From Gemmatimonadota bacterium (GTDB lineage: Bacteria; Gemmatimonadota; Gemmatimonadetes; Longimicrobiales; Gaopeijiaceae), in assembly GCA_009838975.1 (NCBI GenBank), contig VXQO01000017.1:1-64000 (forward strand): a stretch of DNA of 64,000 nt, read 5' to 3'. The position numbers and the translations under genes are program-made. The first letter of the stretch is position 1; the number at the start of each line of letters is the position of its first letter. This document shows, in pieces, positions 1 to 8,899 of the stretch. The notes beneath the pieces were generated by a model that did not search any database, was not told the origin of the DNA, and worked only from the letters and a program-made list of their open reading frames with translations.

Positions 1-551
<551 letters not shown>

Positions 552-555
<4 letters not shown>

Positions 556-1865
556 AGCCTCCACGACACGGATCCCCAGCAGTCCTCCTTTCAGTGGTCA
601 CGCTCGCCCTGATCGCAGTCGCCTTCGCGGGTGCGCCCGCGGCAGCCCAGCAGGTGATCGAGCTGCCGCTGGAAGACCGCCTCCTGACCGCGGACTTTTC
701 CGAGGTGTATCGCGTAGGTGACGGAATCCGGGAATGGCAACTGCTGTCTCGCGTGACGTCGCTGTCCTTCGACGATCGAGGCAATCTGCACATCGCGGAT
801 CTGGCCGGTGACGAACTGTCCGTCCTCGTGGTCGACCAGCGGGGTGAACTGGTGGTCCGGTTCGGCCGGAAGGGTGAGGGTCCGGGCGAGTTCCGGCGGG
901 CCAGTCACGCGTTCGCACTGCCCGACGGGCGCACGCTTGTCGCAGATGACATGCACATGGCCTACCAGGTGTTCGACCTGGAAGGGAATCTCGACCGTTG
1001 GATTCGCTACCCGGGAGTAGCTGCGGCGGACGACCGACCGCCGATGTATGTGCGAAGCACGGATCCACGGCTTCGCAAAGTGGACCGGTGGGAAGGAAAC
1101 CTTGTCGCCCGCGTCACCTTCGCGCGGGACTTTGAGGTGGTCGACTCGGTCAACAGGCGTTTCAACTTTCAGACAAGCCCGGGTCCCCGAACCATCAGGC
1201 GGGTGCTCCTCGATGGAGATGAGGCGCGGGAGGTGGACCAGGCCAGCGCGAACGATCCGCAAGCGGAAAGGGACTTCCATTTCGGTCCTCTCCCGGGGGG
1301 AAGGGTCGCCTTCTCTGACACGAGCACCTACGAGATCACGGTTGCCGGGCCCGGCGAGGGTCTCGTTCTGGTTCGCGCCTTTGCAGAAAGGGTTTGGGAC
1401 GACAGGACTCAGCGAGACTACAAGGAGTTCGGCAAGAGGTTGGTACGGGAGGCCGTGGCAACGGGCGGGGACCGAGCCGAGATGGTTGGGTTGTTTGGTG
1501 GCGAGCAAGTGCTCATCGAACGGATCGAGGCCAGGAAGTTCACGGGCCCAATCCCGCATGTCGCCGCCCTGGAGACGACCTGGGATGCGAAGATCTGGGT
1601 GCTGTGCACGCCCGTGGCGGGATTTGTAGAAACCGATTTCATCGGGCTGATGGCAACGGCATTCTCGTCGGAGCCAATCGGGCTCACGGCAGCCGGTCCC
1701 GGCCCGATCGACGTGATCACCGCCGAGGGCGAATACCTGGGCACATTCCCCGACTCGAGGATGCCCAACGCGTTCGGTCCCGACGGCCTGGTCGCCTATG
1801 TCGAGGTGGACGAACTCAACGTGCCGACTGTCGTGGTCAAACGGTTGCCGGCGGCAATTCGGTAG
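552..1865 (+). CDS. Secreted six-bladed beta-propeller protein
   Basis: A 437-residue protein with a clear Sec signal peptide: basic MKPPRHGS, a hydrophobic core to about residue 30, then an AAAQQ cleavage region. The body has NHL-like blades, for example [17 protein letters not shown] and [11 protein letters not shown]. The second is typical of the six-bladed beta-propeller family (Pfam 6-bladed_propeller) that is expanded in Bacteroidota and Gemmatimonadota. Such proteins are exported and probably bind a ligand or partner; no enzyme motif is visible. The ATG overlaps the preceding stop (ATGA), so it is probably co-transcribed with the Fe-S oxidoreductase. The stop codon is immediately followed by an AT-rich tandem palindrome. 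Family call is firm, function unknown. Confidence 0.8.
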
Positions 1866-1905
1866 CGTAACGTTAGCATGACATTATGTCGTGTCAACAT
1901 TACAT
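1865..1905. repeat. AT-rich tandem palindrome, copy A
   Basis: Two 20-base units lie 21 bases apart: a degenerate one at 1865-1884 and ATGTCGTGTCAACATTACAT at 1886-1905. Both resemble the perfect palindrome ATGTAATGTTAACATTACAT. The array begins on the last base of the beta-propeller stop codon and ends 44 bases before the nfo start. Two more arrays of the same design occur in this window. It could be an operator, an extragenic repeat or a mobile repeat remnant; position alone does not decide. Confidence 0.65.
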
Positions 1906-1949
1906 TTTGGGCGATAATGGTGTCCCTCACTTGCCGGTCACGGTGACCT

Positions 1950-2810
1950 GTGTCATCAATTCCCGACGAACTCGGCGCCCACGTATCGGTCGCAGGCGGG
2001 GTCCACAACGCGCCAGTTAGGGCGGCCGAGATCGGCGCCGCCGTCTTCCAGATCTTCACCAAGCAGCCGAACCGCTGGGCCGAGCCGTCGATCCCGGACG
2101 ACATCGCCGACCGCTACCGCGCCGCCGCGCGCGGCAGCACCTTCGTCGCCTCGCACGACTCCTACCTGATCAACCTGGCAAGCCCGCAGCCGGCGCTGTG
2201 GCGGCGCTCGACGGACTGCTTCACCGCGGAGGTGGCGCGGGCGGCACAGCTCGGGCTCGACGCCGTCGTCACCCACCCGGGCAACGCCACCGACGGTGAC
2301 CGTGCGAGCGGCATCGAGCGCAACGCGGCCGGGCTCGTCGAGGCGCTTGAGGCGACGGCCAGAGGCCCGCGCATCCTGCTCGAACTCACCGCGGGGGCCG
2401 GCACCTCGATCGGCGGCTCGTTCGAGGACCTGGGCAGGATCATCGCCGCGGTCGCGGAACCGCACCGCGCCCGCCTGGGCGTCTGCTTCGACACCTGCCA
2501 CGCGTGGGTCGCGGGGTTCGACCTGCGGGACGACTTCGAGGGCGTGTGGATGCGCGCCGAAGACACCTTCGGCGTCCACCGCATTGAGCTCTTCCACGTC
2601 AACGACGCGAAGACGCCGTTCGGCTCACGCCTCGACCGTCACGAGAACATCGGCGAGGGGACGATGGGGCTCGAGCCCTTCCGGCAGCTGATGAACACGG
2701 GGCGCTTCCGCGATGTGCCCAAGATCCTCGAGACGCCGAAGGGCGACGACGGCGTGAGCGCCGACCGCGCCAACCTGGCGGTGCTGAGGGGCCTCCGCGG
2801 CAAGGGATAG
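1950..2810 (+). CDS. nfo: Deoxyribonuclease IV (endonuclease IV)
   Basis: An AP endonuclease of the Nfo family, which cuts 5' of abasic sites in base excision repair using a trinuclear zinc site. At 286 residues it has the usual size. The family signature is nearly complete: GAHVSVAGGVHNA at the N-terminus, then the metal-ligand segments SHDSYLINLA, VTHPGN, LELTAG, CFDTCHAW, FHVNDAK, DRHENIG and LETPKG in order. The start is a GTG just before SSIPDELGAHVS; no better upstream codon exists, and the palindromic repeat lies just ahead of it. It is monocistronic and convergent with the DUF1028 gene. Confidence 0.95.
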   Translation: MSSIPDELGAHVSVAGGVHNAPVRAAEIGAAVFQIFTKQPNRWAEPSIPDDIADRYRAAARGSTFVASHDSYLINLASPQPALWRRSTDCFTAEVARAAQLGLDAVVTHPGNATDGDRASGIERNAAGLVEALEATARGPRILLELTAGAGTSIGGSFEDLGRIIAAVAEPHRARLGVCFDTCHAWVAGFDLRDDFEGVWMRAEDTFGVHRIELFHVNDAKTPFGSRLDRHENIGEGTMGLEPFRQLMNTGRFRDVPKILETPKGDDGVSADRANLAVLRGLRGKG

Positions 2811-2822
2811 GGACACGGCCAG

Positions 2823-2853
2823 CCGGGCGTGCTGCGGGTCCGCGCTCGCCCGG
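2823..2853. terminator. Possible hairpin between convergent genes
   Basis: CCGGGCG at 2823-2829 pairs perfectly with CGCCCGG at 2847-2853 around a 17-base loop, in the 62-base gap between the convergent nfo and DUF1028 genes. There is no T tract, so an intrinsic terminator is only possible, not shown. Confidence 0.3.
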
Positions 2854-2872
2854 TCGATGCGCCGCAGCGATC

Positions 2873-3640
2873 TCACCGCCCGCGCCGCCGCTCCCGCCGC
2901 TCCGCCGCGATCTCGACCAGGCGCCGCAACTCGGCGATCGGCTCCTCGTGGTCGTCCACCTGGAGGCGCAGCACGACATCGTTGTTGAGCCAGACGCCGC
3001 CGTCCTCCTGGACGATCAGCATCGCCGCGGACTGCATGCCGCGCGTGTCGCCCCCGGCCGCCTGACCGGCCTCGAGCGCCGCCTGCAGCCGCAGGGACAG
3101 GTGCCCCTCGGTGGACTCGAAGGCCGTCACCATGTCGTCCACCACGGCGGGGCCGGCGAGGATGTTGCCCTGGGCGGAGCAGTGCTCGCCGACGCGGTGG
3201 CCCGCCCAGTCGCTGGCGCGGGGGCCGGTGTGGGTCGCGACTTCGCCCCGGGCGTTCATGATCGAGAACTGGCGGCCCTGCTTCGTCCATCGCTCCGGGT
3301 CCGGGTCGGGGTCACGGGCGAGGATCTCCCGCACGGCGTCGGCGGGCGTGTACCCGTCGCGCAGGAGCGCGAGCGCCTGGGGGCCGTAGCTGACATCGAC
3401 GATGGCCTGGGTCGCGACCACTCCGACGCCCGCCTCGCCCCAGATGACCCCGTTCCCCACGGAGAAGACGCGTGACTGAACCGCGACGCCGACTTCCCCC
3501 GTGTCCGGGTCATAGCCCACGATCGAGAATGTTCCCACGGGTGGCCATCCGGACCCTTCCTGAGCGACGACGGGCAGGGAGCCCGAAGCGGCGACACCCA
3601 GGGCGACGGTGACGATGCGCAGGAACCTTTTCATATTCAC
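2873..3640 (-). CDS. Secreted DUF1028 family protein (Ntn-hydrolase-like)
   Basis: A 255-residue protein with a signal peptide (MNMKRFLRIV, hydrophobic stretch, then VVAQEGS). The mature N-terminal half matches the DUF1028 family: TFSIVGYDPDTGEVGVAVQSR, then VFSVGNGVIWGEAGVGVVATQA and GPQALALLRDGYTPADAV. The family has an Ntn-hydrolase-type fold and sits near peptidase and uptake genes in many genomes, but its substrate is not established. The protein is predicted to be periplasmic or outer-membrane associated. It is transcribed alone, divergently from the MoxR-module operon across a 73-base gap. Confidence 0.85.
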   Translation of the reverse strand: MNMKRFLRIVTVALGVAASGSLPVVAQEGSGWPPVGTFSIVGYDPDTGEVGVAVQSRVFSVGNGVIWGEAGVGVVATQAIVDVSYGPQALALLRDGYTPADAVREILARDPDPDPERWTKQGRQFSIMNARGEVATHTGPRASDWAGHRVGEHCSAQGNILAGPAVVDDMVTAFESTEGHLSLRLQAALEAGQAAGGDTRGMQSAAMLIVQEDGGVWLNNDVVLRLQVDDHEEPIAELRRLVEIAAERRERRRGR

Positions 3641-3713
3641 AACTCCTTGCGGGCTGGCTTTGGCGGGTCCGTGAATCTGGCATCCATCTTTCGTGATTGG
3701 CTAGGTTGCTGAC

Positions 3714-4619
3714 ATGTCGATGATACCCATGCGGCCCCTCGGATTCGGCGAAATCGTCGACGGGGCCCTCCAACTCTACCGCCGCGACTTCGGCCTGTAC
3801 TACCTGATCGCGCTGGTGGCGGCGTTCCCGGGCTACGTGCTGATGCTGGTGTCGGGGGTGGACCTGGCGTCCATTGCACCGACTCCCGGAGCGGATCCGG
3901 CCGAGGCGTTCGCGGCGATGGGACCGGCGTTCGCCGTGACCCTGGCTGGGGCTGCGATGGCCTGGGTCGGCTGGATCGCGGTCGGGGTGGCGATGGCCGA
4001 GCGGATAGGAGAGCGGCCGGCGTCGGTGGGGCACTCGTATCGCGGGGCATTCCGGCACCTGCCGAGCACGGCGGGGGCGACGGTGGTGGCGCTGCTGATC
4101 TTTGCGGTCCTCTTTTTCGGGGTGATCCTGGCCGGCGGCCTTTTCACTGCGGTTTTTGTGCAGAGTGCCAGCCCTGCGGGTTTGATTGGATCGGCGGTGT
4201 TCATGCTGGTAGTGGCCGGCATCGTGGTTGCCCTGTGGATGGGCGCCACCTTCGGCATTCTTCCGGCCGTGATTATTGAGCGGCGCGGACCGATGGGGGC
4301 GCTGGGGCGCTCGCTCAGCCTGTGCAAGCGCGGGTTGCTCCGCGTCACCGGCATCATGGTCGTGGCCATGATCATCAATCTGGCGCCTTCGTTCGGCGTG
4401 TCGGCACTTTTCGGCATGGGAGACCTCTTCACGTCGCCGGACGCCGTGGGAGAGATCAGCGCCACCCAGCAGTGGCTCATGAATACGATCGACCTTGTGG
4501 TGGGGCCCCTGACCACGCCGTTCATGGTCGGGAGCATCATGGTGCTCTTCCATGACCGCCGGGTACGCAGCGAGGCATTCGACCTGGAAACGCTCGCGGG
4601 CGAGATGGAGGGGCGTTGA
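3714..4619 (+). CDS. Multi-pass membrane protein, GPDPase membrane-domain-like
   Basis: A 301-residue integral membrane protein with about six hydrophobic segments (for example YYLIALVAAFPGYVLML, VALLIFAVLFFGVILAGG, SAVFMLVVAGIVVALW). The N-terminal MRPLGFGEIVDGALQLYRRDF and the central VIIERRGPMGALGRSLSLCKR resemble the membrane domain found in glycerophosphoryl diester phosphodiesterase-type and DUF7847-type proteins. No catalytic domain is present. It opens a tightly coupled five-gene operon with DUF4129, DUF4350, MoxR and DUF58, so it probably belongs to that envelope-associated AAA+ module. The start is the ATG nearest the amphipathic N-terminus; another ATG lies two codons in. Confidence 0.6.
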   Translation: MSMIPMRPLGFGEIVDGALQLYRRDFGLYYLIALVAAFPGYVLMLVSGVDLASIAPTPGADPAEAFAAMGPAFAVTLAGAAMAWVGWIAVGVAMAERIGERPASVGHSYRGAFRHLPSTAGATVVALLIFAVLFFGVILAGGLFTAVFVQSASPAGLIGSAVFMLVVAGIVVALWMGATFGILPAVIIERRGPMGALGRSLSLCKRGLLRVTGIMVVAMIINLAPSFGVSALFGMGDLFTSPDAVGEISATQQWLMNTIDLVVGPLTTPFMVGSIMVLFHDRRVRSEAFDLETLAGEMEGR

Positions 4620-5299
4620 TCCCGTCCCAGGAGCCGATCCCATCACCGGAGCGGGTGTCCAGTGAATTGCGCGACATCCTGTCCGACCCCGACTTCGCCA
4701 CCTTCGAGGCTCCCTTGCGGCAACAGATCCTCGAGTGGGTCTTCAGGAGAGTCGGCGAACTCTGGAACTGGGTCCGGGGCCTGCTGGGCGAGGACGGCGC
4801 CGGTACGGCCCAGACAGTGGTGATCGTGGTCGCGCTTGTGGCGCTGGTGGTCATGGTGCTGGTGGCGTCCAGGCACGCTTCGCGCGTGCGGGCACGGCAA
4901 GGGGACGAGGACGATCCGGAACCGGAAGCGCCGCTGACAGCGCGTGAGTGGTTGACCGCTGCAAGCCGCCAGGCTCGCGGGGGGGCCTTCCGCCCGGCCG
5001 CCACCGCCCTCTATCAGGGCTTCCTGCTGACCCTCGAGCAGCAGGGGCTCCTTTCGTTTCACGGCTCCAAGACGCCGGGAGATTACGCGACGGAAATCAC
5101 CCGGGTCGGACCGGGTGCGGCTGGACACGGGGAGATGGCGGGAGGCAGGTTTCTGGCCTCCTTCCAGAGGTTTTCCTTCGGCCAGGAAGAGCCGACCGCG
5201 GGAGGATACGCCCAACTTGCGCGGATGGCTAGAGAGGCGGGATGCCCGATCGAAGGGCCGTCCGATGAGCAGCGGGAGTCCGGAGCGGCAAGCGCATGA
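4616..5299 (+). CDS. DUF4129 domain-containing membrane protein
   Basis: A 227-residue protein with one membrane segment (TVVIVVALVALVVMVLVA, about residues 66-84) and a cytoplasmic DUF4129-like C-terminus: LTAREWLTAASRQARGGAFRPAATALYQGFLLTLEQQG, followed by KTPGDYATEI. DUF4129 proteins occur almost exclusively beside MoxR/DUF58 genes, and several are fused to transglutaminase domains; this one is not. The TTG start overlaps the upstream TGA, which supports coupling. The role is probably a scaffold or membrane anchor in the MoxR complex, inferred from context. Confidence 0.75.
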   Translation: MIPSQEPIPSPERVSSELRDILSDPDFATFEAPLRQQILEWVFRRVGELWNWVRGLLGEDGAGTAQTVVIVVALVALVVMVLVASRHASRVRARQGDEDDPEPEAPLTAREWLTAASRQARGGAFRPAATALYQGFLLTLEQQGLLSFHGSKTPGDYATEITRVGPGAAGHGEMAGGRFLASFQRFSFGQEEPTAGGYAQLARMAREAGCPIEGPSDEQRESGAASA

Positions 5300-6615
5300 A
5301 CGGGTCCGCCGCCACTCGCCGGAGGCTGCGCACCCGCCCGCTCTTCTGGGTAGCGCTGATCCTGTTGGTCGCACTGGTGGCAGGATACCTGGGGAGGCCG
5401 GAGGGACAGCGGGCGGGCAATACGCTCCGCAGCTATTTCCGCACCACGCCGGACGGGGTCGCGGCTCTCGCCCGCGGGATCGATCGTCTGGGGCGGCACA
5501 CCGAGCCGTGGACAGCGCCATTCGTCGACGCGGACGCGTTGCGGGGGACCATCGTTCTGCTGGACGCAAGACGGTCACCGAGTCCCCGGGAGATACGGGC
5601 GCTTCTGAACCACGTGCGAAGCGGCGGCACCCTCCTCTACGTACCACGCTATGGCACATCCCGCGGCAGGACGCTGCAGACCGCGTTGATGGATTCGCTC
5701 GACGTGGTCTTCCGTTTCCGGACGACCCGCGAGCAAGCGCTGGACCAGTACCTGCGGGAGCCGCGCTGGGCCGAAGACCCGATCACCGACGGGCTGGCAC
5801 TTCCGAGCAGACTCGTACGCGCCTTCCGAATCGGCTACCGGGGGGCGGACGGAGCCGGTGAAGGCGGGCGCGACAGCGCGGCCGTGAGGGACAGCACCGC
5901 AGCCGGTAACCGTCCGCCGGCCGGTCATGTTGACGCTCCGGGCGTCAAGCCCCTGCTGACGGCGACAGCCGTCGATTCCACCGCGTGGATGGCTGCCGCC
6001 GAGCTTCGGAAGGGGTCGGGGCGGGTGGTGATTCTCGCCGAAGCGGGCCCCCTCTCCAACGCCCGCGCGGCCAACCACCCGGTGGCGGTCCTCGCGGTGC
6101 GCACAGCGCTATCCTACACGAATGCCGCCGACACCGTCTTCTTCGCCGAGTACCATCAGGGGATCCGCGGCTACCGCAGCCGGGCCGAGGTCCTGGGACA
6201 GTTCTTCGCGCGAACCCCGCAAGGGCGAGCGCTCCTGCATCTGATCCTGCTCTGCTTCCTGGTGCTCGCCTGCGTGGGAGTACGCTTCGGCGCCCCGGCA
6301 CCCGCCGTGGCCCCGCCCGACCGTGAGCGCAGGTCGCCGCTGGAACACGTGTCGGCGCTGGGAGATCTGTACCGGAAAGCCGGAGCCACCAGGACGACTG
6401 CACTCCTGCTCCTGGCAAGGCTGGCTAGAGTCACCCGCCACCCGCCACCGCGCGACACGGCGGAAGCGGACGAGCTCCTCAGCCGGCTGGACGCGGAGCA
6501 GGGCTCCGAAACGCCGCTGGCGCGGGCACGGCAGGGCCTGCACGAGGATCCACCCGACCTGGCGGCGATCGCCGCCGGTATCGATGAACACCTTTCCAGG
6601 AGATTCCATTCATGA
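5296..6615 (+). CDS. DUF4350 domain-containing membrane protein
   Basis: A 439-residue protein with an N-terminal membrane anchor ([19 protein letters not shown]), an extracytoplasmic DUF4350-type region with the GATase/ABC-auxiliary-like stretch [35 protein letters not shown], and a second membrane segment near residue 315 ([20 protein letters not shown]) followed by a basic cytoplasmic tail. DUF4350 genes are standard neighbours of DUF4129 and MoxR genes. It overlaps both neighbours by four bases (ATGA). No enzymatic residues are recognisable; it is probably a structural member of the module. Confidence 0.75.
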   Translation: MNGSAATRRRLRTRPLFWVALILLVALVAGYLGRPEGQRAGNTLRSYFRTTPDGVAALARGIDRLGRHTEPWTAPFVDADALRGTIVLLDARRSPSPREIRALLNHVRSGGTLLYVPRYGTSRGRTLQTALMDSLDVVFRFRTTREQALDQYLREPRWAEDPITDGLALPSRLVRAFRIGYRGADGAGEGGRDSAAVRDSTAAGNRPPAGHVDAPGVKPLLTATAVDSTAWMAAAELRKGSGRVVILAEAGPLSNARAANHPVAVLAVRTALSYTNAADTVFFAEYHQGIRGYRSRAEVLGQFFARTPQGRALLHLILLCFLVLACVGVRFGAPAPAVAPPDRERRSPLEHVSALGDLYRKAGATRTTALLLLARLARVTRHPPPRDTAEADELLSRLDAEQGSETPLARARQGLHEDPPDLAAIAAGIDEHLSRRFHS

Positions 6616-7553
6616 CACCGCCGGAAGCGGCGCTCCGCCTGCTGGGGGACCTCGAGCAGGTGGTGCTCGGCCAGGAAGCCGTGCTGCGACAACTCATGAT
6701 CACCCTTCTCGCCCGGGGACACGCGCTGCTCGAGGGAGTCCCGGGAACCGCCAAGACGCTCGCGGTTCGAGCTCTCGCCAGGGGGCTAGGACTCGATTTC
6801 GGCCGGGTGCAGTTCACCCCGGACCTGATGCCGACGGACCTGATCGGCGTGAACATCCTGGGAGACGCGGGCTTCACCTATCGTCCCGGCCCGGTCTTCG
6901 CAGACCTTCTGCTCGCCGACGAGGTGAACCGGGCACCGCCCAAGACCCAGGCCGCGTTGCTGGAGGCAATGGAGGAACGACAGGTCACCGTGGACGGGGA
7001 AACGCGCCCGCTTCCTGCCCCGTTCACCGTGTTTGCGACACAAAATCCGGTTGAGTACGAGGGAACGTATCCCCTCCCCGAAGCGCAGGTGGACCGTTTC
7101 CTGATGAAGATCGTCGTGGACTATCCGCCGGCCGAGGCCGAGAGGGCCATCCTGGACCGCCATGAGACCGGGTTCAGGGCGGACGACGAACTCACCTACC
7201 CGATGGGCGACCCCATGACCCGCCAGGAACTGCTCGAAATGCGGGCCGACGTCAATCGCGTGCACATGGACGAGCGGGTGCGTCGCTACGTCACCGACAT
7301 CGTGCGCGCGACCCGCAACGACGCGGCCTTCGTGCTGGGGGCCAGTCCCAGGGCCGGAGTCGCGCTCTTTCAGGCTTCCCGGGCCGAGGCGTACCTGCTG
7401 GGGCGCGACTTCGTGACGCCCGACGACGTAAAGGCATTGTCGTTCCCGGTCCTGAGGCACCGAGTCGTGCTCACCGCCGAGGCCGAGGTCGAGGGTCGCT
7501 CGTCGGACGACGAACTGACTTCGCTGCTGGAGACGCTGGAGGCTCCCCGGTAG
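6612..7553 (+). CDS. MoxR family AAA+ ATPase
   Basis: A 313-residue AAA+ ATPase of the MoxR family. Walker A is the MoxR-type GVPGTAKT (about residues 37-44), Walker B is [23 protein letters not shown], and the sensor/arginine-finger region reads [24 protein letters not shown]. Family members act as chaperone-like motors that insert cofactors into or mature partner proteins, commonly von Willebrand factor A or DUF58 proteins. The gene overlaps DUF4350 by four bases and DUF58 by one, so expression is coupled. It is probably the cytoplasmic engine of the operon. Confidence 0.93.
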   Translation: MTPPEAALRLLGDLEQVVLGQEAVLRQLMITLLARGHALLEGVPGTAKTLAVRALARGLGLDFGRVQFTPDLMPTDLIGVNILGDAGFTYRPGPVFADLLLADEVNRAPPKTQAALLEAMEERQVTVDGETRPLPAPFTVFATQNPVEYEGTYPLPEAQVDRFLMKIVVDYPPAEAERAILDRHETGFRADDELTYPMGDPMTRQELLEMRADVNRVHMDERVRRYVTDIVRATRNDAAFVLGASPRAGVALFQASRAEAYLLGRDFVTPDDVKALSFPVLRHRVVLTAEAEVEGRSSDDELTSLLETLEAPR

Positions 7554-8875
7554 TGCGGACCACGGTGATTCCGAGCGGGCGCACGCTCACGCTCGTGGGG
7601 TTGTCGTCGCTCGTCTTCCTTGTAAGCACGCCGCTGGCACTGGTGGCGGACGCCGTCATCCTGCTCCTGGCATTCGTCGATGCTCGCCGCACGCGCCCCC
7701 CCAACGCCCACCGGGAGGCCCCGCGAATCTCGGCAATGGCGGGGGTGAGCGACGTCGTCCTCACGGTCACGAACCCGGGCACCAACAGGGTCATCGCCAA
7801 GGTAACGGACGACCTCGACCCGTGCCTCAGGCGCCTGCCCGGACCCGGCGGCCTGGACGAATGGGAGAGTGGCAAGCTGGTTGCCCTCGCGCCCGGCGAG
7901 TTTGTTCGCTGCCACTACCGGGTCACCCCCCGCACTCGGGGGTTCCTGCCGCTCGGCGCCATCCACCTTAGGACGCTCTCGCCGTGGGGGCTGATGTGGC
8001 GTCGATCCAGCGTTGACGTGTCCCATACGCTGCAGGTGCAACCGGGGGTGCGGGACCTGCTGCGTGATCGCAGCGGATTCGCGATCAGGCGGCGGCTGCG
8101 CACGCCGGGACTCCGCCGGAACCGGCAATGGGGGGAAGGGCGCGAGTTCGAGAGCCTGCGCGACTACGTTCAGGGGGACGACCCCCGCACCATCGACTGG
8201 AAGGCCTCGGCCAAGCGACACAAGTTCGTGGTGCGCAACTACGAAGCCGAGCGCAGCCAGAGCATTGTGCTGGCCATCGATGCCGGGAGGCACATGCGGG
8301 AACGACTCTCACCGCTCCGGGAACGCATGGACTACGCGCTTGGTGCCTGCATGATGCTGGCGAGCCGTGCCCAGAACTTCGGCGACCGCATCGGCGTCGT
8401 GGTCTTCGACGAACGCATTCGACACGTGTCACCCCCGCGCCGGGCCGATCCTCCGGCGCTGGCACGAGTGCTCGCCGGGGTAGAGACGCGGCTCGTCGAG
8501 CCGAACTATCCGCTGGCCTTCGCCACCATGGGGCGCACCTTCCGCAAGCGCTCGCTGGTCATTCTCTTCTGCGACGTCGTCGATGGATCGGTCTCGCGGG
8601 CGTTGGTGAAATCGTTGGCCCGTATCGGCAGGGCGCACCTGCCGCTCGCGATAGCGATACGGAACCCGGCCCTCGAATCGGCTGCCACCCGGGCCGTAGG
8701 GGAAGCGGACGACGCCTACCATCGCGCAGCCGCCGAGGAACTGGTGCAAGCGCGGGCGACCACCCTCCAGGTCATGCGCCAGTCCGGGATACTCGTCGTG
8801 GACACGCCGCCGGGAGACACGCTGGTTCGCACGCTGGACAAGTACGTGGAGATCAAGGAGCGCGGGTTGCTGTAG
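7553..8875 (+). CDS. DUF58 domain-containing protein
   Basis: A 440-residue protein with two N-terminal hydrophobic segments (LTLVGLSSLVFLVSTPLAL and VADAVILLLAFVDA), a beta-rich middle, and a DUF58 core marked by REFESLRDYVQGDDPRTIDWKASAKR. The domain has a von Willebrand A-like fold; the MIDAS position reads AIDAGRHM rather than DxSxS, so metal-dependent adhesion looks degenerate. DUF58 proteins are the usual partners of MoxR ATPases. The GTG start shares one base with the upstream TAG. It ends the operon and converges on the RDD-SpoIIM gene 24 bases further on. Confidence 0.88.
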   Translation: MRTTVIPSGRTLTLVGLSSLVFLVSTPLALVADAVILLLAFVDARRTRPPNAHREAPRISAMAGVSDVVLTVTNPGTNRVIAKVTDDLDPCLRRLPGPGGLDEWESGKLVALAPGEFVRCHYRVTPRTRGFLPLGAIHLRTLSPWGLMWRRSSVDVSHTLQVQPGVRDLLRDRSGFAIRRRLRTPGLRRNRQWGEGREFESLRDYVQGDDPRTIDWKASAKRHKFVVRNYEAERSQSIVLAIDAGRHMRERLSPLRERMDYALGACMMLASRAQNFGDRIGVVVFDERIRHVSPPRRADPPALARVLAGVETRLVEPNYPLAFATMGRTFRKRSLVILFCDVVDGSVSRALVKSLARIGRAHLPLAIAIRNPALESAATRAVGEADDAYHRAAAEELVQARATTLQVMRQSGILVVDTPPGDTLVRTLDKYVEIKERGLL

Positions 8876-8899
8876 CCACCCCGGGCGGCAGGCGTCGAG

